This document shows, piece by piece, positions 1 to 11,650 of a stretch of DNA of 64,000 nucleotides; position 1 is the first letter of the stretch; each line of letters begins with the position of its first letter. The position numbers were made by a program, and so were the translations under genes. The notes under the pieces were generated by a model. That model worked only from the letters and a program-made list of their open reading frames with translations, made no database searches and was not told where the DNA came from. Source of the stretch: Leucaena leucocephala. Taxonomy: Eukaryota; Streptophyta; Magnoliopsida; Fabales; Fabaceae. The stretch is from the NCBI GenBank assembly GCA_037074615.1, contig JAYWLJ010000063.1, positions 62,001 to 126,000 on the forward strand, read 5' to 3'.

Positions 1-635
1 GGTCCTATATTAAGTACTGGAGGAGTATTAAATAAATTTTTAAAGCAACAAAGAAAATATTTTCAAAATAGCTTTTTTTATGAATTTATTCCTATTAAAA
101 GATAATAATTAATACTACCTCCTAACTAAATCTTTTGTTAAGGAAGGGAGGTGGTAATATTTAAGTTACATGATACCATGTGTATTAAATGCATATTAAT
201 AACATAAAAATTGCCATAAATTCAATAGCTTTGAAAATTTTGCTTTTTAACACCAAATAACCTATTTTTTTTAAAAAAATAATTCTTTATGAATGAAATA
301 GATCTTATCCTTGAGTTTATGGATGCTTTATGGAGAGGTTGTTTATATGTTCATAATAAGGAGGAAGACAGCATAAGCAAGACAGCACTCTTGAGAGGGG
401 ACAGTAGTTGCCTCGGTTTTTACTAATGTCTTTTGATTTGATTTTGTCCTTAACTCGTGCCGTAGGACTTTGTATGGTGTGTTGGGTGGCAGAGGAGTGT
501 GGCACAGACTAAGGACGGAAAGGATATGACTCTTCTTGGAGGTACGGTTTAGAATTAAATGCCACGAACAAATTTTACCCAGTGATTTGGATGTTAATAT
601 CATTTATTTATTTTTTTCATTGTTTCTGATTACAG

Positions 636-3600
636 ATTTGGTACTTTCAAATAGACTCGTCGTATATGATCTTGAAAATATGGCCATTGGATGGACGGAA
701 TTCAATTGTGAGTAACAAATCAAATGAGCTTTCAGCAAATTTTCAATTTCCTTTATCGTGTTTAATTTGGGTCTTGTTTGTTTATGCTTAAAAAGGTAAT
801 TTTCAAGTTATTCAAAAGAGTTATGCTTGTTTAGCTGAACTCACAATATCTTTAAACAGTAAAGGATATAATAAAAACACTTTTTAAGAAAGTAATTATT
901 TTAAAAAAGTTAATCCAAGTAGTTTATAAAAATAAGCGTAAAACATACTTTTTTAAATTTTTTTCAAAAGTGATTATTTCAGAACAAACAAATCTCTTGT
1001 GTTTAGCTTTATTAAAATCATTTTTTTAAGTTTAAACAGAGCCTTAATGTAGCCCCATTTATGAATATGCCTAATTAATTTTAAGATCAACCTAGATCTT
1101 TCTTTTAGTTCTTTTTTATGAGATCAATATTCACCCTTCGCAGCCCATGCCATGCTTGTGAATTTAATATTACCAATAGTCTTCTTGGTGGCACTTCATA
1201 TATTATATATAAGTTCATTGGTAGTTAATTTACATCTGTAACCATTATAGTTTATTTTCTATCACCTTAGGGGAATTCTCCCGGAAGACTCATGATTAGA
1301 ACATGCCGCTCAGGCCAGTGCCCCTTTTGGCTTGTCGATGATACTAGAATTTTTAGCTTGAGTTAGATCTTTGTTTTAACTTGATCGTTGATTCTCAAAC
1401 TGTAGAGATATTAGAGATATATAAGATATGTAATATCATATAATTACTATATAGAATAAGATATGATATTATTTTATTAGTATCTAGGATTATTTAGGAT
1501 TTTCTATTATGTATATATATATCCCTTCTGAATATCAATAAAGTACAAGTATTATTCATCTAAAATGACATGGTACCAGAGTAAGGTTACAATCGGTGGC
1601 TCCCCTGAAGCTTTGTCATCATCTGAGCAGTGCGTGATTCTCACGCGCAACCACGAGTTTCTGACGTCAGTTTCATGCTCCGGCCCGTGGCAGCTCGTGT
1701 AATGCCCTTCTTCGACAACGTTTGTCTTTTCTGACATCGATTCACTGAATCCAGTCTACCTCTAGTAGTTTCTCACTCTAGTTCGACGTTTCCAAGTTAG
1801 GTCATCTCTGTTTTGTTCTATTCACGATCCCCTCTGTCCCCGTGAGACAGCTTTAGCACCTTGGTTAATATTTTCTTGTTGATTGGTCCCTATAGTGGCC
1901 TTTGGTTGCTATATTTACTTTGATTAGGTGCTTCTAGTACTAATTGACCATCTATCATATCACGTAATGTCTCGTGTAATGCCTTTGTGTTTGGTATTTT
2001 CTGTGACGAAGCCCTTGGTGTGGCTATTGCTCTCTCTAGTATATTGTTCTTGGCTTGGATGTTTGTTAATTATTTGTCCCTGGTGTAACATCTAGTTAAA
2101 CTTTTTTTATCTGGGTATTGCAATTGGTTTGCTGAATCTTCTCCTATGGTATTTTATGGGCGATAACTGTGATGACGCATTCATAATATCTTCCTTGAAA
2201 TATGCCCAGTTTCTTAAATACAACAAGTTGCAAAAGTACGCCACTCTGAATGTTAGTGATCTTATTGTAAAAAGTAATAATGAGACATGTTTGGTCTCTT
2301 CTACTTCTAAATGGATCATAGATTCGAGTGTTACTGACCACATGACAGGTAACCGTCATCTCTTCTCTACTTATGACTCATATGCCAATCTATCAAGTAT
2401 TACCATTGCTAATAGTTCCTATTCCCGTGTCATTGGTTCTGTTATCTCTTACTTCTTCCATTCAGTTACCTTTGGTGCTGCATGTATCTGACCTTGCATT
2501 TAATCTTCTTTCTCCGAGTAAGTTTACCCGTGATCTCAATTGTTGTGTTTCATTTTATCCTCATCACTGCTTGATTTAGGATCTCTTGACAAAGAAGATT
2601 ATTTGTAGAGGTTACGAATCTGGCAGTCATTACTTCTTTGATGATCAGGGGTCTCGTGCGGTGGCTTATGACGGTGATGTCACTCCTTTTGAAGCACATT
2701 GTCGTTTGGGTCATTTATCTTTATCGTCTTTAAAAAAGGTTTATCCTCAGTTTCAGCATTTGTTATCATTAAATTGTGAGTCATGTCAATTTGCTAAACA
2801 TCATCGTCTTCCTTTAGTATCTCGAGTCAATAAACGGGCTTCGTCTCCTTTTGAGTTAGTGCATACCGATGTTTAGGGTCTATGTCCAGTTGAGTCCAAA
2901 GCTGGTTTCAAGTACTTCGTTATATTTGTTGATGATTATTCCCGCACTACTTGGTTATATTTAATGAAAAGTCATTCTGAGTTGTTCTCTCATTTTTGTA
3001 CCTTTACTGCCAAAATTAAAAATCAATTCCATACTCCTATTTATACCTTGCACAGTGATAATGCTAAAGAATATTTTTCTAAATCATTTCGCTCTTTAAT
3101 TCTTCAAAATAGAATTCTACATCAATCTTCTTGTGTAGATATACCAACTCAGAATGGTGTTGCCGGAAAAAAAAATTGCTACTTATTAGAAGTAGCCTGT
3201 GCACTTTTATTTCAAATGCAGGTTCCAAAATCTTTTTGGGCAGATGCGATCTCCACTACTTGCTTTCTCATTAATCGTATGCCCTCCTCTATTCTTGATG
3301 GTCACATTTCTTACACCACTCTCTTTCCTTTCAAGTCTTTGTTTCCCATTGATCCTAAGATTTTTTGCTGTGTATTTTATTCTAGATATGCGTCATACTG
3401 TCTCTAAATTAGATCCTAAATCCCTCAAGTGTCTTTCTTGGCTACTCTTGCGTTCAGAAGGGTTATCGGTGTTTCTCTCATATTCTTAATCGTTATCTAG
3501 TTTCTGCAGATATTACTTTTCAGGAATCTGTTACATATTTTGCTTCTAACACTTCCGCTCCTCCTTCTCTACCTATGGAGGAGGATACTCTTCTGGTATA

Positions 3601-6465
3601 TTTTATTATTCTCTCACAATCACCGGCCCCAGCTCATGTACCGGCACTTAATCTACCACCTTTGTCTCAAGTTTATACCAAACGTTTGAGGGAAATCAAT
3701 CCTACTATTGTGCCAGATTCAGCCCCACCATTGTCTGCGTCATCATTAGATCTTGCAGCGAGCATCACTAACCATGAGCCTTACCCAGACCTAGTTTTTT
3801 ACTCTGAGACACCTCCTATTCCAAATCTTGATCCCTCCCTTGATTTATCCATTGCCTTTCGCAAAAGTAAACATACTTGTGCCTATCCTATTTCTTCTTT
3901 TGTTTCCTATAATCACCTCTCCACTACTTCTCGTGCCTTCGTTGCCTCTTTAGACACTATTTCAGTACCTCAGTCCCTTCTTAAGACTTTGTCTCACTCG
4001 GGTTGGCGTTTTGTTATGGAAGAGGAGATGCGGCCCTTGATCGTGCTGGCACGTGGACCTTAGTAGATTTACAGCAGGAAAGAAAGCTATTGGGTGTCAA
4101 TGGGTGTTGACCCCTAAAACTAAGGCTGATGGCACACTTGAACGCCTTAAGGCAAGTCTTGTTACTAAAGGCTATGCTCAGAAGTATGCTGTTGACTACT
4201 TTGAGACTTTTCCCCCGTGTGTTCGTCTCTTCATTTTTCTGGCCGTTACTTATGGTTGGGATCTCTCTCAACTGGATATAAAAAATGCCTTCTTAAATAG
4301 TGATCTTCTTGAAGAAGTATATATGGAGCAACCGCTAAGTTTTGTTGCTCAAGGGAAGCGTGGTAAAGTGTGTCGCCTTAAGAGATCTCTATATGGGTTG
4401 AAGCAAAGTCCTCGGGCATGGTTTAACAGATTTAGTACTATTGTGAAGGACTTTGGCCTGTGCTAGAGTAAGTATGATCATTCTGTGTTCTATTAGAGAA
4501 CAGGTGCTGGCATGATTCTACTATTTGTGTATGTTGATGATATCGTGATTACGGGGAGTGATACCTCAGGAATCTCATCACTCAAAACATTCCTTAACTC
4601 CTATTTCAAATGAAGGATTTGGGTTTATTAAAGTACTTCCTGGGGATTTAAGTTATGAGAAGCAGGAAGGGTATCTTATTGACTTAGAGACAATATGTTC
4701 TTGATCTGCTAAAGGAAACCGGAAAACTAGGAGCTGCCCCAACTAGTTTCCTTATAGTTTATAATCCTCTGCTTGATGCTGATGGTAGTATACCCTATGG
4801 AAATCCTGTTGAAGCTGCTAAGAGCGAGCCGTTTTAGAACCCAGAGAGGTACAGGAGATTGATTGACAAATTGAATTATCTTACGGTGACCCAGCTTGAT
4901 ATTACTTATTTAGTGAGTGTCCTTAGTCAATTTGTGGTCTCTCCAACTATCCGACAGTGGGAAGCCTTAGAACATGTTTTACATTACTTGAAGGGATCTC
5001 CAGGTCATGGGATATTGTACAAGAATCATGGTCACATAGATATGGAGTATTTTTGTGATGCCGATCATGATGGATCAAAAGTCACAAGACGGACTACTAC
5101 ATGATATTGTATTTTTGTAGGAGGAAATTTGGTATTTTGGAGAAACAAGAAACAAAATGTGGTGTAAAAGATCGAGTACAGAAGTAGAATACAGAGTCAT
5201 GGCATAATTAGTATGTGAGATAGTTTGGATATATCAGTTACTGAAGGAGGTTGGCATTAAAATCTCGTTATCAGCAAAACTGTGGTGTGATAATAAAGCA
5301 GCCCTACACATAGCTTCTAATTCGGTATTCCATGAACGCACGAAACATATTGAAATCGACTGTCATTTTATTCGAGACGAGCTCAAAGAAAACTTCATCT
5401 CTACAGAACATATCAGACCCAGTGATCAACTGGGTGATCTTCTCACTAAAACTCTTAATGGGATTCGAGTTGAATATCTTTGTAACAAGTTGGGCATGAT
5501 TGATATCTATGCTCCAACTTTAGGGGGAGTGTAGAGATATTAGAAATATTATAAGATATGTAAATATACTATAATTACTATATAGGATAAGATATGATAT
5601 TATTTTATTAATATTTAGGATTATCTAGGATTCTCTATTGTGTGTATATATATCTTTTCTGAATATCAATAAAGTACAAGTATTATTCATCTGAAATATA
5701 ACATGGTAATAACATACATATCAGCATATCAACTAAACAGGATGGACCATCGTGATCAAATTAAGAGGGAAAGACTAAGTATGCCTAGTTGCAAATAACA
5801 GATATATCAGCATATCATCTTAAACTTCTTACAAATTGTGAAACAAAATAACCAATATAAGATTAATTAGGGTTAGCCTATTGATGGAATAAAGGATAAA
5901 GGATACTTAGGGTTTAATAAAATATCTAGAGTTATCCATTAAGAATTTGAATAAAGATGTTTATCTATTAGAATTAGGGTTATTTATCTTTTGAAATTAT
6001 GATTAGGTTTTGATTTATTATCTTTTAATATTAGGATTTAGGTTCTCATTCGTATTCAGCTTTGATTATTGATCAAATAAAGAATTCCTACATGACTTCC
6101 CTTCTCTCTCCCCTCTCCCCTCTTCTTCCCTTTCTTTCTCCCTCTCCCAACCCCCTCCCCCGTTTCATATCACCTATTTAAGTGAGCTTTGCCAATCATC
6201 TCCTGCATTTTCTGTAGCTATCATATGACTCGCCTGAAACAATTATTGTTTTAATGGTTTGCGTTTACTAGAATGGCCTTTTTACTTTTTAGCCTTTTGT
6301 TATTGTTCCTTAGGCTCTTCTAGCATTAAAGTGAAGGACGAAACAACTGGAGCAGTGTATACAGTCGGCGCAGACAATATTTCTTCAATTTCCACCCTGT
6401 TAATCGGAAGAATGTTGACATTCTTTGTATTACTAATGACCATGCTAAATAGTTTATTTAACTAG
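636..6465 (+). CDS. Aspartic protease (A1 family, GPI-anchored type), last two exons only
   Basis: Two exons are visible, 636-707 and 6314-6465. The first follows a TTACAG acceptor and encodes LVLSNRLVVYDLENMAIGW, the conserved C-terminal end of plant pepsin-like aspartic proteases; it stops after the first base of a Cys codon at donor GTGAGT. The second resumes in phase with CSSSIKVKDETTGAVYTVGA and ends in a hydrophobic tail (TLLIGRMLTFFVLLMTML) before TAG. That tail resembles the GPI-attachment signal of the A36/A39-type atypical plant proteases, which act at the cell surface. Both catalytic Asp motifs lie to the left of the window. The 5.6-kb intron is inflated by a Copia element in the same orientation. 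The gene is convergent with the DUF2358 gene, 225 bp away. Family call strong; GPI anchoring is inferred. Confidence 0.88.
1401..1570 (+). repeat. Copia-1 5' LTR
   Basis: It begins TGTAGAGATATTAG and ends in ACA, giving the usual TG..CA ends. It contains a TATA-rich stretch and an AATAAA-like signal (AATATCAATAAAG). It is about 170 bp and matches 5530-5703 with about 13 substitutions and several indels by eye. Confidence 0.93.
1571..1582 (+). other. Copia-1 primer-binding site
   Basis: TGGTACCAGAG directly follows the 5' LTR and differs at one position from the canonical plant copia site TGGTATCAGAG, complementary to initiator tRNA-Met. Confidence 0.85.
2129..5520 (+). pseudogene. Copia-1 pol remnant (protease, integrase, RT, RNase H)
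   Basis: Near 2310-2345 the protease motif reads WIIDSSVTDHMTG, so the expected D-S-G active triad is D-S-S. The GAG-pre-integrase segment with HCRLGHLS and CESCQFAKHH lies at 2690-2805. Integrase follows to about 3340, with an in-frame TAG just after HTDV near 2873. Reverse transcriptase starts near 4070, with QLDIKNAFLNSDLLEEVYM at 4270-4325 and the YVDD box near 4530 in another frame. RNase H and the C-terminal end reach about 5515. At least four frame changes or stops make it non-functional. Confidence 0.92.
5530..5703 (+). repeat. Copia-1 3' LTR
   Basis: It is preceded by the polypurine tract TTAGGGGGAG and begins TGTAGAGATATTAG. It ends in ACA, then continues into TGGTAATAAC, whose first five bases equal the start of the primer-binding site. 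No 5-bp target duplication is evident (left flank CAAAC). Confidence 0.92.
6088..6163 (+). repeat. Long polypyrimidine (CT-rich) tract in the protease intron
   Basis: About 75 bases almost free of purines (CTTCTCTCTCCCCTCTCCCC and similar) lie 150-225 bp upstream of the last-exon acceptor. It is low-complexity; a role in splicing is possible but not shown. Confidence 0.7.
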
Positions 6466-6690
6466 TTTTTAATTTGGAGGGATGGCATTCATTTGGTTTG
6501 GCTGTATTGTATGTAGAATCCTTCAAGCGTCTTTATTCTTTAACCTGCCGGTTCGGCTGTTGCACTTGTTTAATTGGGTGTATCATGTTGGGTGACATTG
6601 ATTTGGTAACTGTAAATCTCCGGAATATGGGCTTGCAATTTTAGTTATTATGATAATTTGTGGAATAGATTAGAATTGACAAGGCAGACT

Positions 6691-7833
6691 TCACAAAGTT
6701 GTCCTCAGAAATTGAACAAGAAAATAAAGAACAGCCACAAATAGTGCGATCTGGTAGGCGTCTCGCTGAAAGCTGTCGTCCCTCTGGAAGAACTGAAAAA
6801 CATTTCTGATAGCGTCAGGTTAAAACTTACAGACAAGCTTTGGAAAATGTGTGATTGTAGAAAAAGTAACCTTAAATGGATCAGGTGATGGATCTGGATC
6901 AATCTCCAAGTCTTCTTTTCTGGTTGCAAGGCGACCACTCACATCTATGGCAATATCAACCAAATCTTTTCCAGACTCGAGGGCTGCAAAAAGCGCACGG
7001 GATGTCCAGAAAAATGCCCGAGCAACAGCTGACGAATTAGATAAATCCCAGGATTCTTCATGCTCAATGACTTGATCACTAATTTGGGTGAGAGTAAATC
7101 GGGAAGTAACTCGTAATATCAGATCCCCCGCTATTCCACTAATTAAAGATATAGGCTTCCCTCTAATTGTCCACTTGATACAGAGCACCCTGGTCGACTG
7201 CATCTCCATTTCCTGCACACTCTAACCAAAAAAGAAAAGTATTAAAAATTATTCTAAGTCCAAGTTAGTCGGATGACTCGAGAAAGAACGCAAGACTAAC
7301 CACAGAGGGATTGTTCAGGGCATCCCTAGCCCATAGGGGTCTTTTGTACTTGTCGCGACCAATAAAGCTCCTCAAAGGATCCTGTAAACGAGGAAGGATC
7401 TCAGATGCGTGAATGAATTGATGAGAATGGAAATAAACAAAGTACCCTGTATTTGACAGAAAGAGCCAAAGTTGCAAAAGCTCTGTTATCATCCCGAAGC
7501 TCAAGTATATCGCGAGCAAGTTGTCTTGTTGTGGATTCTACCAAGGGGCTGCTGATGCACTCGAAGTCATTGCATAGTTCACCGAAGTCGATACCATCAA
7601 CAATCTTGTCGGCATCATTGGCAACTGCAAGGAAATCGTCATCTTAAGTTCGGGCAAGTATTCTATTTATCCATTTATTCTGAACGTGTCTTTAGAAGGA
7701 AGTAAAGAGAGGCGAAACCTCGCAATAAAAAGAAGTGGTTATGATTATGATGGAGGAAAAGGGGAGCCCTACAGATCTTGGAGTTGGAGGAGCGGCAGAG
7801 GGCGGCTACACAAGAAGAAAGAGTGGCAGCCAT
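6691..7833 (-). CDS. Plastid-targeted DUF2358 protein
   Basis: Five exons join in phase: 7719-7833, 7446-7624, 7301-7381, 6871-7221 and 6792-6691, giving 275 codons plus stop. The first exon (MAATLSSCVAALCRSSNSK..) is Ser/Ala/Arg-rich like a chloroplast transit peptide. The core contains LCNDFECISSPLVESTTRQL, DPLRSFIGRDKYKRPLW and CIKWTIRGKPISLISG, typical of plant DUF2358 (NTF2-like fold) proteins related to Arabidopsis At1g65230. The C-terminus has one membrane segment (YQIALFVAVLYFLVQFL) followed by RTTL. The biochemical role is unknown to me. The exon 1 donor is the least certain junction. The last intron is only 78 bp. Confidence 0.85.
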
Positions 7834-9225
7834 TTCTGCTCATTCCGCAGCCTGCCACAGAGCCAGAGATCTCTTGATTGGATTACGATTACGATTACTT
7901 TCAATACCAGAACTAGAGGTTCTCGTTTCCCCTTGCCGAACGAACATTACCCTTACGAACTAGATTTTTCATTATCGCACTGGGACATGGAGGAGAGTAG
8001 AGGGAAACGGAGAAGAAAAAATATTTTAATAAGTTTAGTTTTAAAAAATGGGAAAACCATTTTGTAGTTTTTAAATTTTTTATTAATGCCTACACTTTTT
8101 TTATTAAATCACTTAATTTTATTCTGTTAACCTCATTTATATAAAGGTTAACATATTAAAAGGGTAAAATTATTGGATTTATAAAAGTCAAATATTGAAT
8201 AAATAGTAACCTGATGATTTTATAAAAATAAATAGTATTCTATAAGTGATTACAAATAAATAGCTATAGTAATAAGTTTAATTATATTTTGTTAATTTTC
8301 CGTGCATGTTTGTAGTGTTTAGAAGATAAAAGTAAATAATAACTTATTTATATAAATAATATAAACAAATAATTAATTTATTTTAGAATTTGATAGTCCT
8401 AATTATACTTAATATACTTAAATATAAATAATTTATTTTATTCAATAAATTGTTATACTCAAGCAAATAAAAAACCCAAATCACGTGTTTTCCCTTAGAA
8501 TCTGTTTACTCCATGCTGTGTAAACGACTTATTTATTTTAAAATAAATTTATTTTTTATTTTAGGATGCGTTATATATCCCACATAAATTTATTATCATT
8601 GTCCATATTGAAAACATAGATTACGAATATAAACAATTACTTGCTGTATTTTCACACACAAATTATTTTTGAATTTATTACCCTGTACATATTAAAAAAT
8701 AGAAAGAAAAATTTGTTTACTCCAAGAAAAATTGAATTTGGATAAAAAATAAAAATGGATAGTAAATAAATAAGAATAGTCAGTAACTCAATATATGTGC
8801 ACGTTTAGATACCGTCATAATCACTTTTTTTTTATCAATTTTGTATTTTACAGGACAAAGCTCTCACATGTTTATAATTTTGTGTTTTACAGGACAAAAC
8901 TCTTACATATTTATCGATATCTCATACTGCATATAATTAATCTCCAGAGCTAATCCAAATCGTATTCAACATTAACATACACAAGAGGCTAGATGATCTA
9001 CAGCCATGATAGCATTCTAGAATATGTTGAAAAATAACCTTCCAATCTCTTTCAAGAAGCTCATTCATCTTATTCATTTCAAATTTTTGTACATATTTCG
9101 ACACCAACCAAAAAAAAACCTTAAAACATACAAGAAAATAAATTACATCACACGATCTTCTCTTTTGTACAGTTTTTGACACAAACTACAATTATGTAAA
9201 TGGGTCTTCAACTTGTTTTGCTTAA
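7834..9225. other. Intergenic, AT-rich; one 39-bp tandem repeat
   Basis: This is the promoter side of the DUF2358 gene followed by very AT-rich DNA. A two-unit imperfect tandem repeat, period 39 bp, lies at 8837-8914 around ATTTTACAGGACAAA. The short reading frames here show no recognisable domain. Confidence 0.6.
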
Positions 9226-10520
9226 TTATGGACATATTATAGCTTGCTTTTGTCCAAGTGTACAGCATTGTCCCAATTTTACAGGACTGTTGAAAAGTTG
9301 CTTTTGGTCTTTAGCTCGTTGATACATTTTCACAGCTTCAATACTTTTAGTCAGACTACCCATGATTCAATGGAAACAAAATCTTAAAAATTGATATAGA
9401 ATCTCAGAACAAGGTACGAAACATTATAGTAAACCTTCACTGATTCCAAGGTGATCCCTAACCTCCCAGAAATAAACAAAAGACTGAAAGCTAACCTACC
9501 TTCAACAGAAGGGCATTGCAATCCTTCTCCTTCGTCGATATATATCAACTTTTGAGCAGTTTTCCAAGTTAGAGCAACTAATAATAAACTTGGAAGTACA
9601 TACATAACAGCAACAATCTAGAGCAGTGGATATGTTAAATTGTGCATACTTATAGCAATGTCCAATGCAAGTATATCTGTCACACTCGGTGCAACTTTCA
9701 ACAATGTCTAAATTTCCTACTTTATAACAGTGTTTGTTAAACTTTCAGCAAGGAAAATGCAATAAAAAATCCATAAAGACACCTAAATCATGAAACACTG
9801 CTATATTTCAACGGACTATAGCAGTTGGATCTCCAAAGAATATACACGAATAAGAATTAATATAAAGCTAATACAAAACATGTGCATAAAGAGGTTGATG
9901 TGATGACATCTTTCCACTACTGTTGCAATGATTTTCTAGATTTGTTGACTAAGATTAGAGTAGATAAATCAAATAAACATGGAAGAGTAGGCAAGACTGA
10001 AGCCGAAAGGCGGCATCATTACCAGTGAAAAAAGACGTTGAATTCCTCACAGAATCAATTGGTATACTACTCAGAAAAGAATGAAATTGGAGAAAAGAAC
10101 AGAAGCAGGATCGAACCCTTCGTCGACAGTGTTAAATCGCCAGAGAGAGTCCGCCTTAGTAACAACGAAAGAAACATGGGCAGGGTCCCCTTAAAATGAA
10201 CTAATATGTTACTGCCACCGGTTAGTCTGAGTGGTAAGCGGTTCAGTATCGTTTAAACGAGGTCTTGAATTCGAGTTTTTAGCTTATGCAAAAAATTTCT
10301 GTTGAGAGACTCGCCCACCATAGCCGGGTACGCGACGCGAGTCAGATCTAGATGTAATCGGGCAAAACTCCGGTGAACCGGTGGGCAACCAAAAAATAAA
10401 AAAAAAACTAACATGCTTCAACCAAGGATTTACCACCAATTTGAAAGTTGTGTAGGATCATTACCGTTTCAACCGTCGTAGACCCTCATGCGTTGATCCC
10501 CGCTCCGCTTCCGCCATCAT
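9226..10520 (-). other. Possible small spliced gene or non-coding transcript
   Basis: Several exon-like pieces share the minus strand. 10520-10465 opens with ATG ATG (MMAEAERGSTHEGLRRLK) and ends at a CG|GTAATG donor. About 10174-10095 follows a CTAAG acceptor and includes WRFNTVDEGFDPASVLFS in one frame. Near 9530-9500 there is a strong AAG|GTAGGT donor after EGEGLQCPSVE. 9363-9226 is a 45-codon ORF (MGSLTKSIEAVKMYQRAKDQ..). I could not join them all in phase and recognise no family. A SINE occupies the interval between the first two pieces. Could be a real small-protein gene, a lncRNA, or chance. Confidence 0.25.
10211..10405 (+). mobile_element. tRNA-derived SINE, copy 1
   Basis: It contains a box A-like TTAGTCTGAGTGGTAAG and a box B-like GGTCTTGAATTCGAG, then a conserved body (CACCATAGCCGGGTACGCGA; CTCCGGTGAACCGG) and a 3' A-rich tail after GTGGGCAACC. 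It is flanked by an imperfect target duplication, AACTAATATGTT / AACTAACATGCT. The same body recurs at 24845, 31415 and 52715. Confidence 0.85.
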
Positions 10521-11650
10521 GATTCTTAGGCCGAGGTTGCAAAGTTTCAGATGCCAAAAAAAAAAAAAAAACCAAGTAGATTTCAAATTGGACAATCAAG
10601 ATTATTTTATAATTAGCGACTCAGATCCCTTCATTAGCTAAACGGTGCATCGTAGATTCCCTGAGCCCCACATGCCGACTGGTTAATCATTACTCCTCCC
10701 GTCTTCCGTCTTCTAGTTGACTGATTGAATTTTATTTTAAATATAATATTTTTTTTATTTTATATTTAATATTTATTATTTTTTTAAATTAATTTATTTA
10801 ATTTATAAACTAACCTATAATATAATATTATATATGAATATTTTAAAGAAATTATGTTATAGTTATTATAATTAATTATTTTTTTAATTTTTTTAATTTA
10901 TTTAAATTAATTAGTTAAATAATTTTATGTTAAGAATATAAGCGGTGGTTAGGTCTGCTGCTGCAGCAGCGTCCGTTTACTGGAACGGAGGCATGGACTT
11001 TATCCACTGAATGGATACAAGAAACCGTTGATGAACGGAGGCCATGCGCCTTCAACCACCAAGTTGCACTGTAATTTCATTGAAGTCCCCTAAATGCGTG
11101 CTCCCTGTTTCTCTCTGTTACAGCCTCACTTTCCTTACTGTCAGTCTTTTTCCTATAGTTAACTAAATGAAACTAAAATTTTACACTCAAACAAATGAAA
11201 CTCAGTCGGTACGGTTGGAAGGACGAACGATATGAATATTATCTTTTTCAAAATAAAGGAGACAATGAATAATGCATGACCCAATCCCCTCTCAATTCTT
11301 GAGGCTAGGAAGTGGGGATAGAAATGGACCAAGTAACCCAAGTTGATAACAAGTGCATCTTTTCCATTCCATAAGCATAAGCCTACCGCGGGCACTGCCC
11401 ACACCACAATATCATAATTTAGTTGTCAGCTGTAATGAATTAATGATAAAGACAGGAAACAAACAATTATATCAGAAAAGAAATTGCCGAATATCTTGAA
11501 TAAATTTATAATTTAGAGTTCTCCACACAACAGAGAAAGGACATATTCCAGACACAATAATATAGCCCTGTCCTCCTCCCCAGTGTCAAATCCAAATTCA
11601 TGACAAAAATCATCAATGGCCGAAAACAAAGGTAAATAAATATAGTTGAA
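10521..11650. other. Intergenic, AT-rich, no gene recognised
   Basis: It includes an almost pure A/T stretch at 10720-10930 and the presumed 3' UTR and downstream side of the PP2C gene from about 11400. Reading frames here are short and show no domain. Confidence 0.6.

Larger units (their letters stand above)
1401..5703 (+). mobile_element. Degenerate Ty1/copia retrotransposon (Copia-1) in the protease intron
   Basis: The element is bounded by direct LTRs and lies wholly inside the protease intron, in sense orientation. Domains run in copia order: protease remnant, GAG-pre-integrase, integrase, reverse transcriptase and RNase H. It is broken by many stops and frameshifts. Only about 560 bp separate the primer-binding site from the protease remnant, so gag is absent or largely deleted. 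The LTRs differ at roughly a dozen sites plus indels, so this is an old, non-autonomous copy. Confidence 0.95.

Noticed and set aside
1..635. Additional aspartic protease exon at the left edge
   Set aside because: The expected preceding exon (ending near TLLGD) was not found, so this is intron.
10219..10290. tRNA gene
   Set aside because: A and B boxes are present, but there is no cloverleaf, and the unit continues into a shared body and poly-A tail with target duplications, so it is a SINE.
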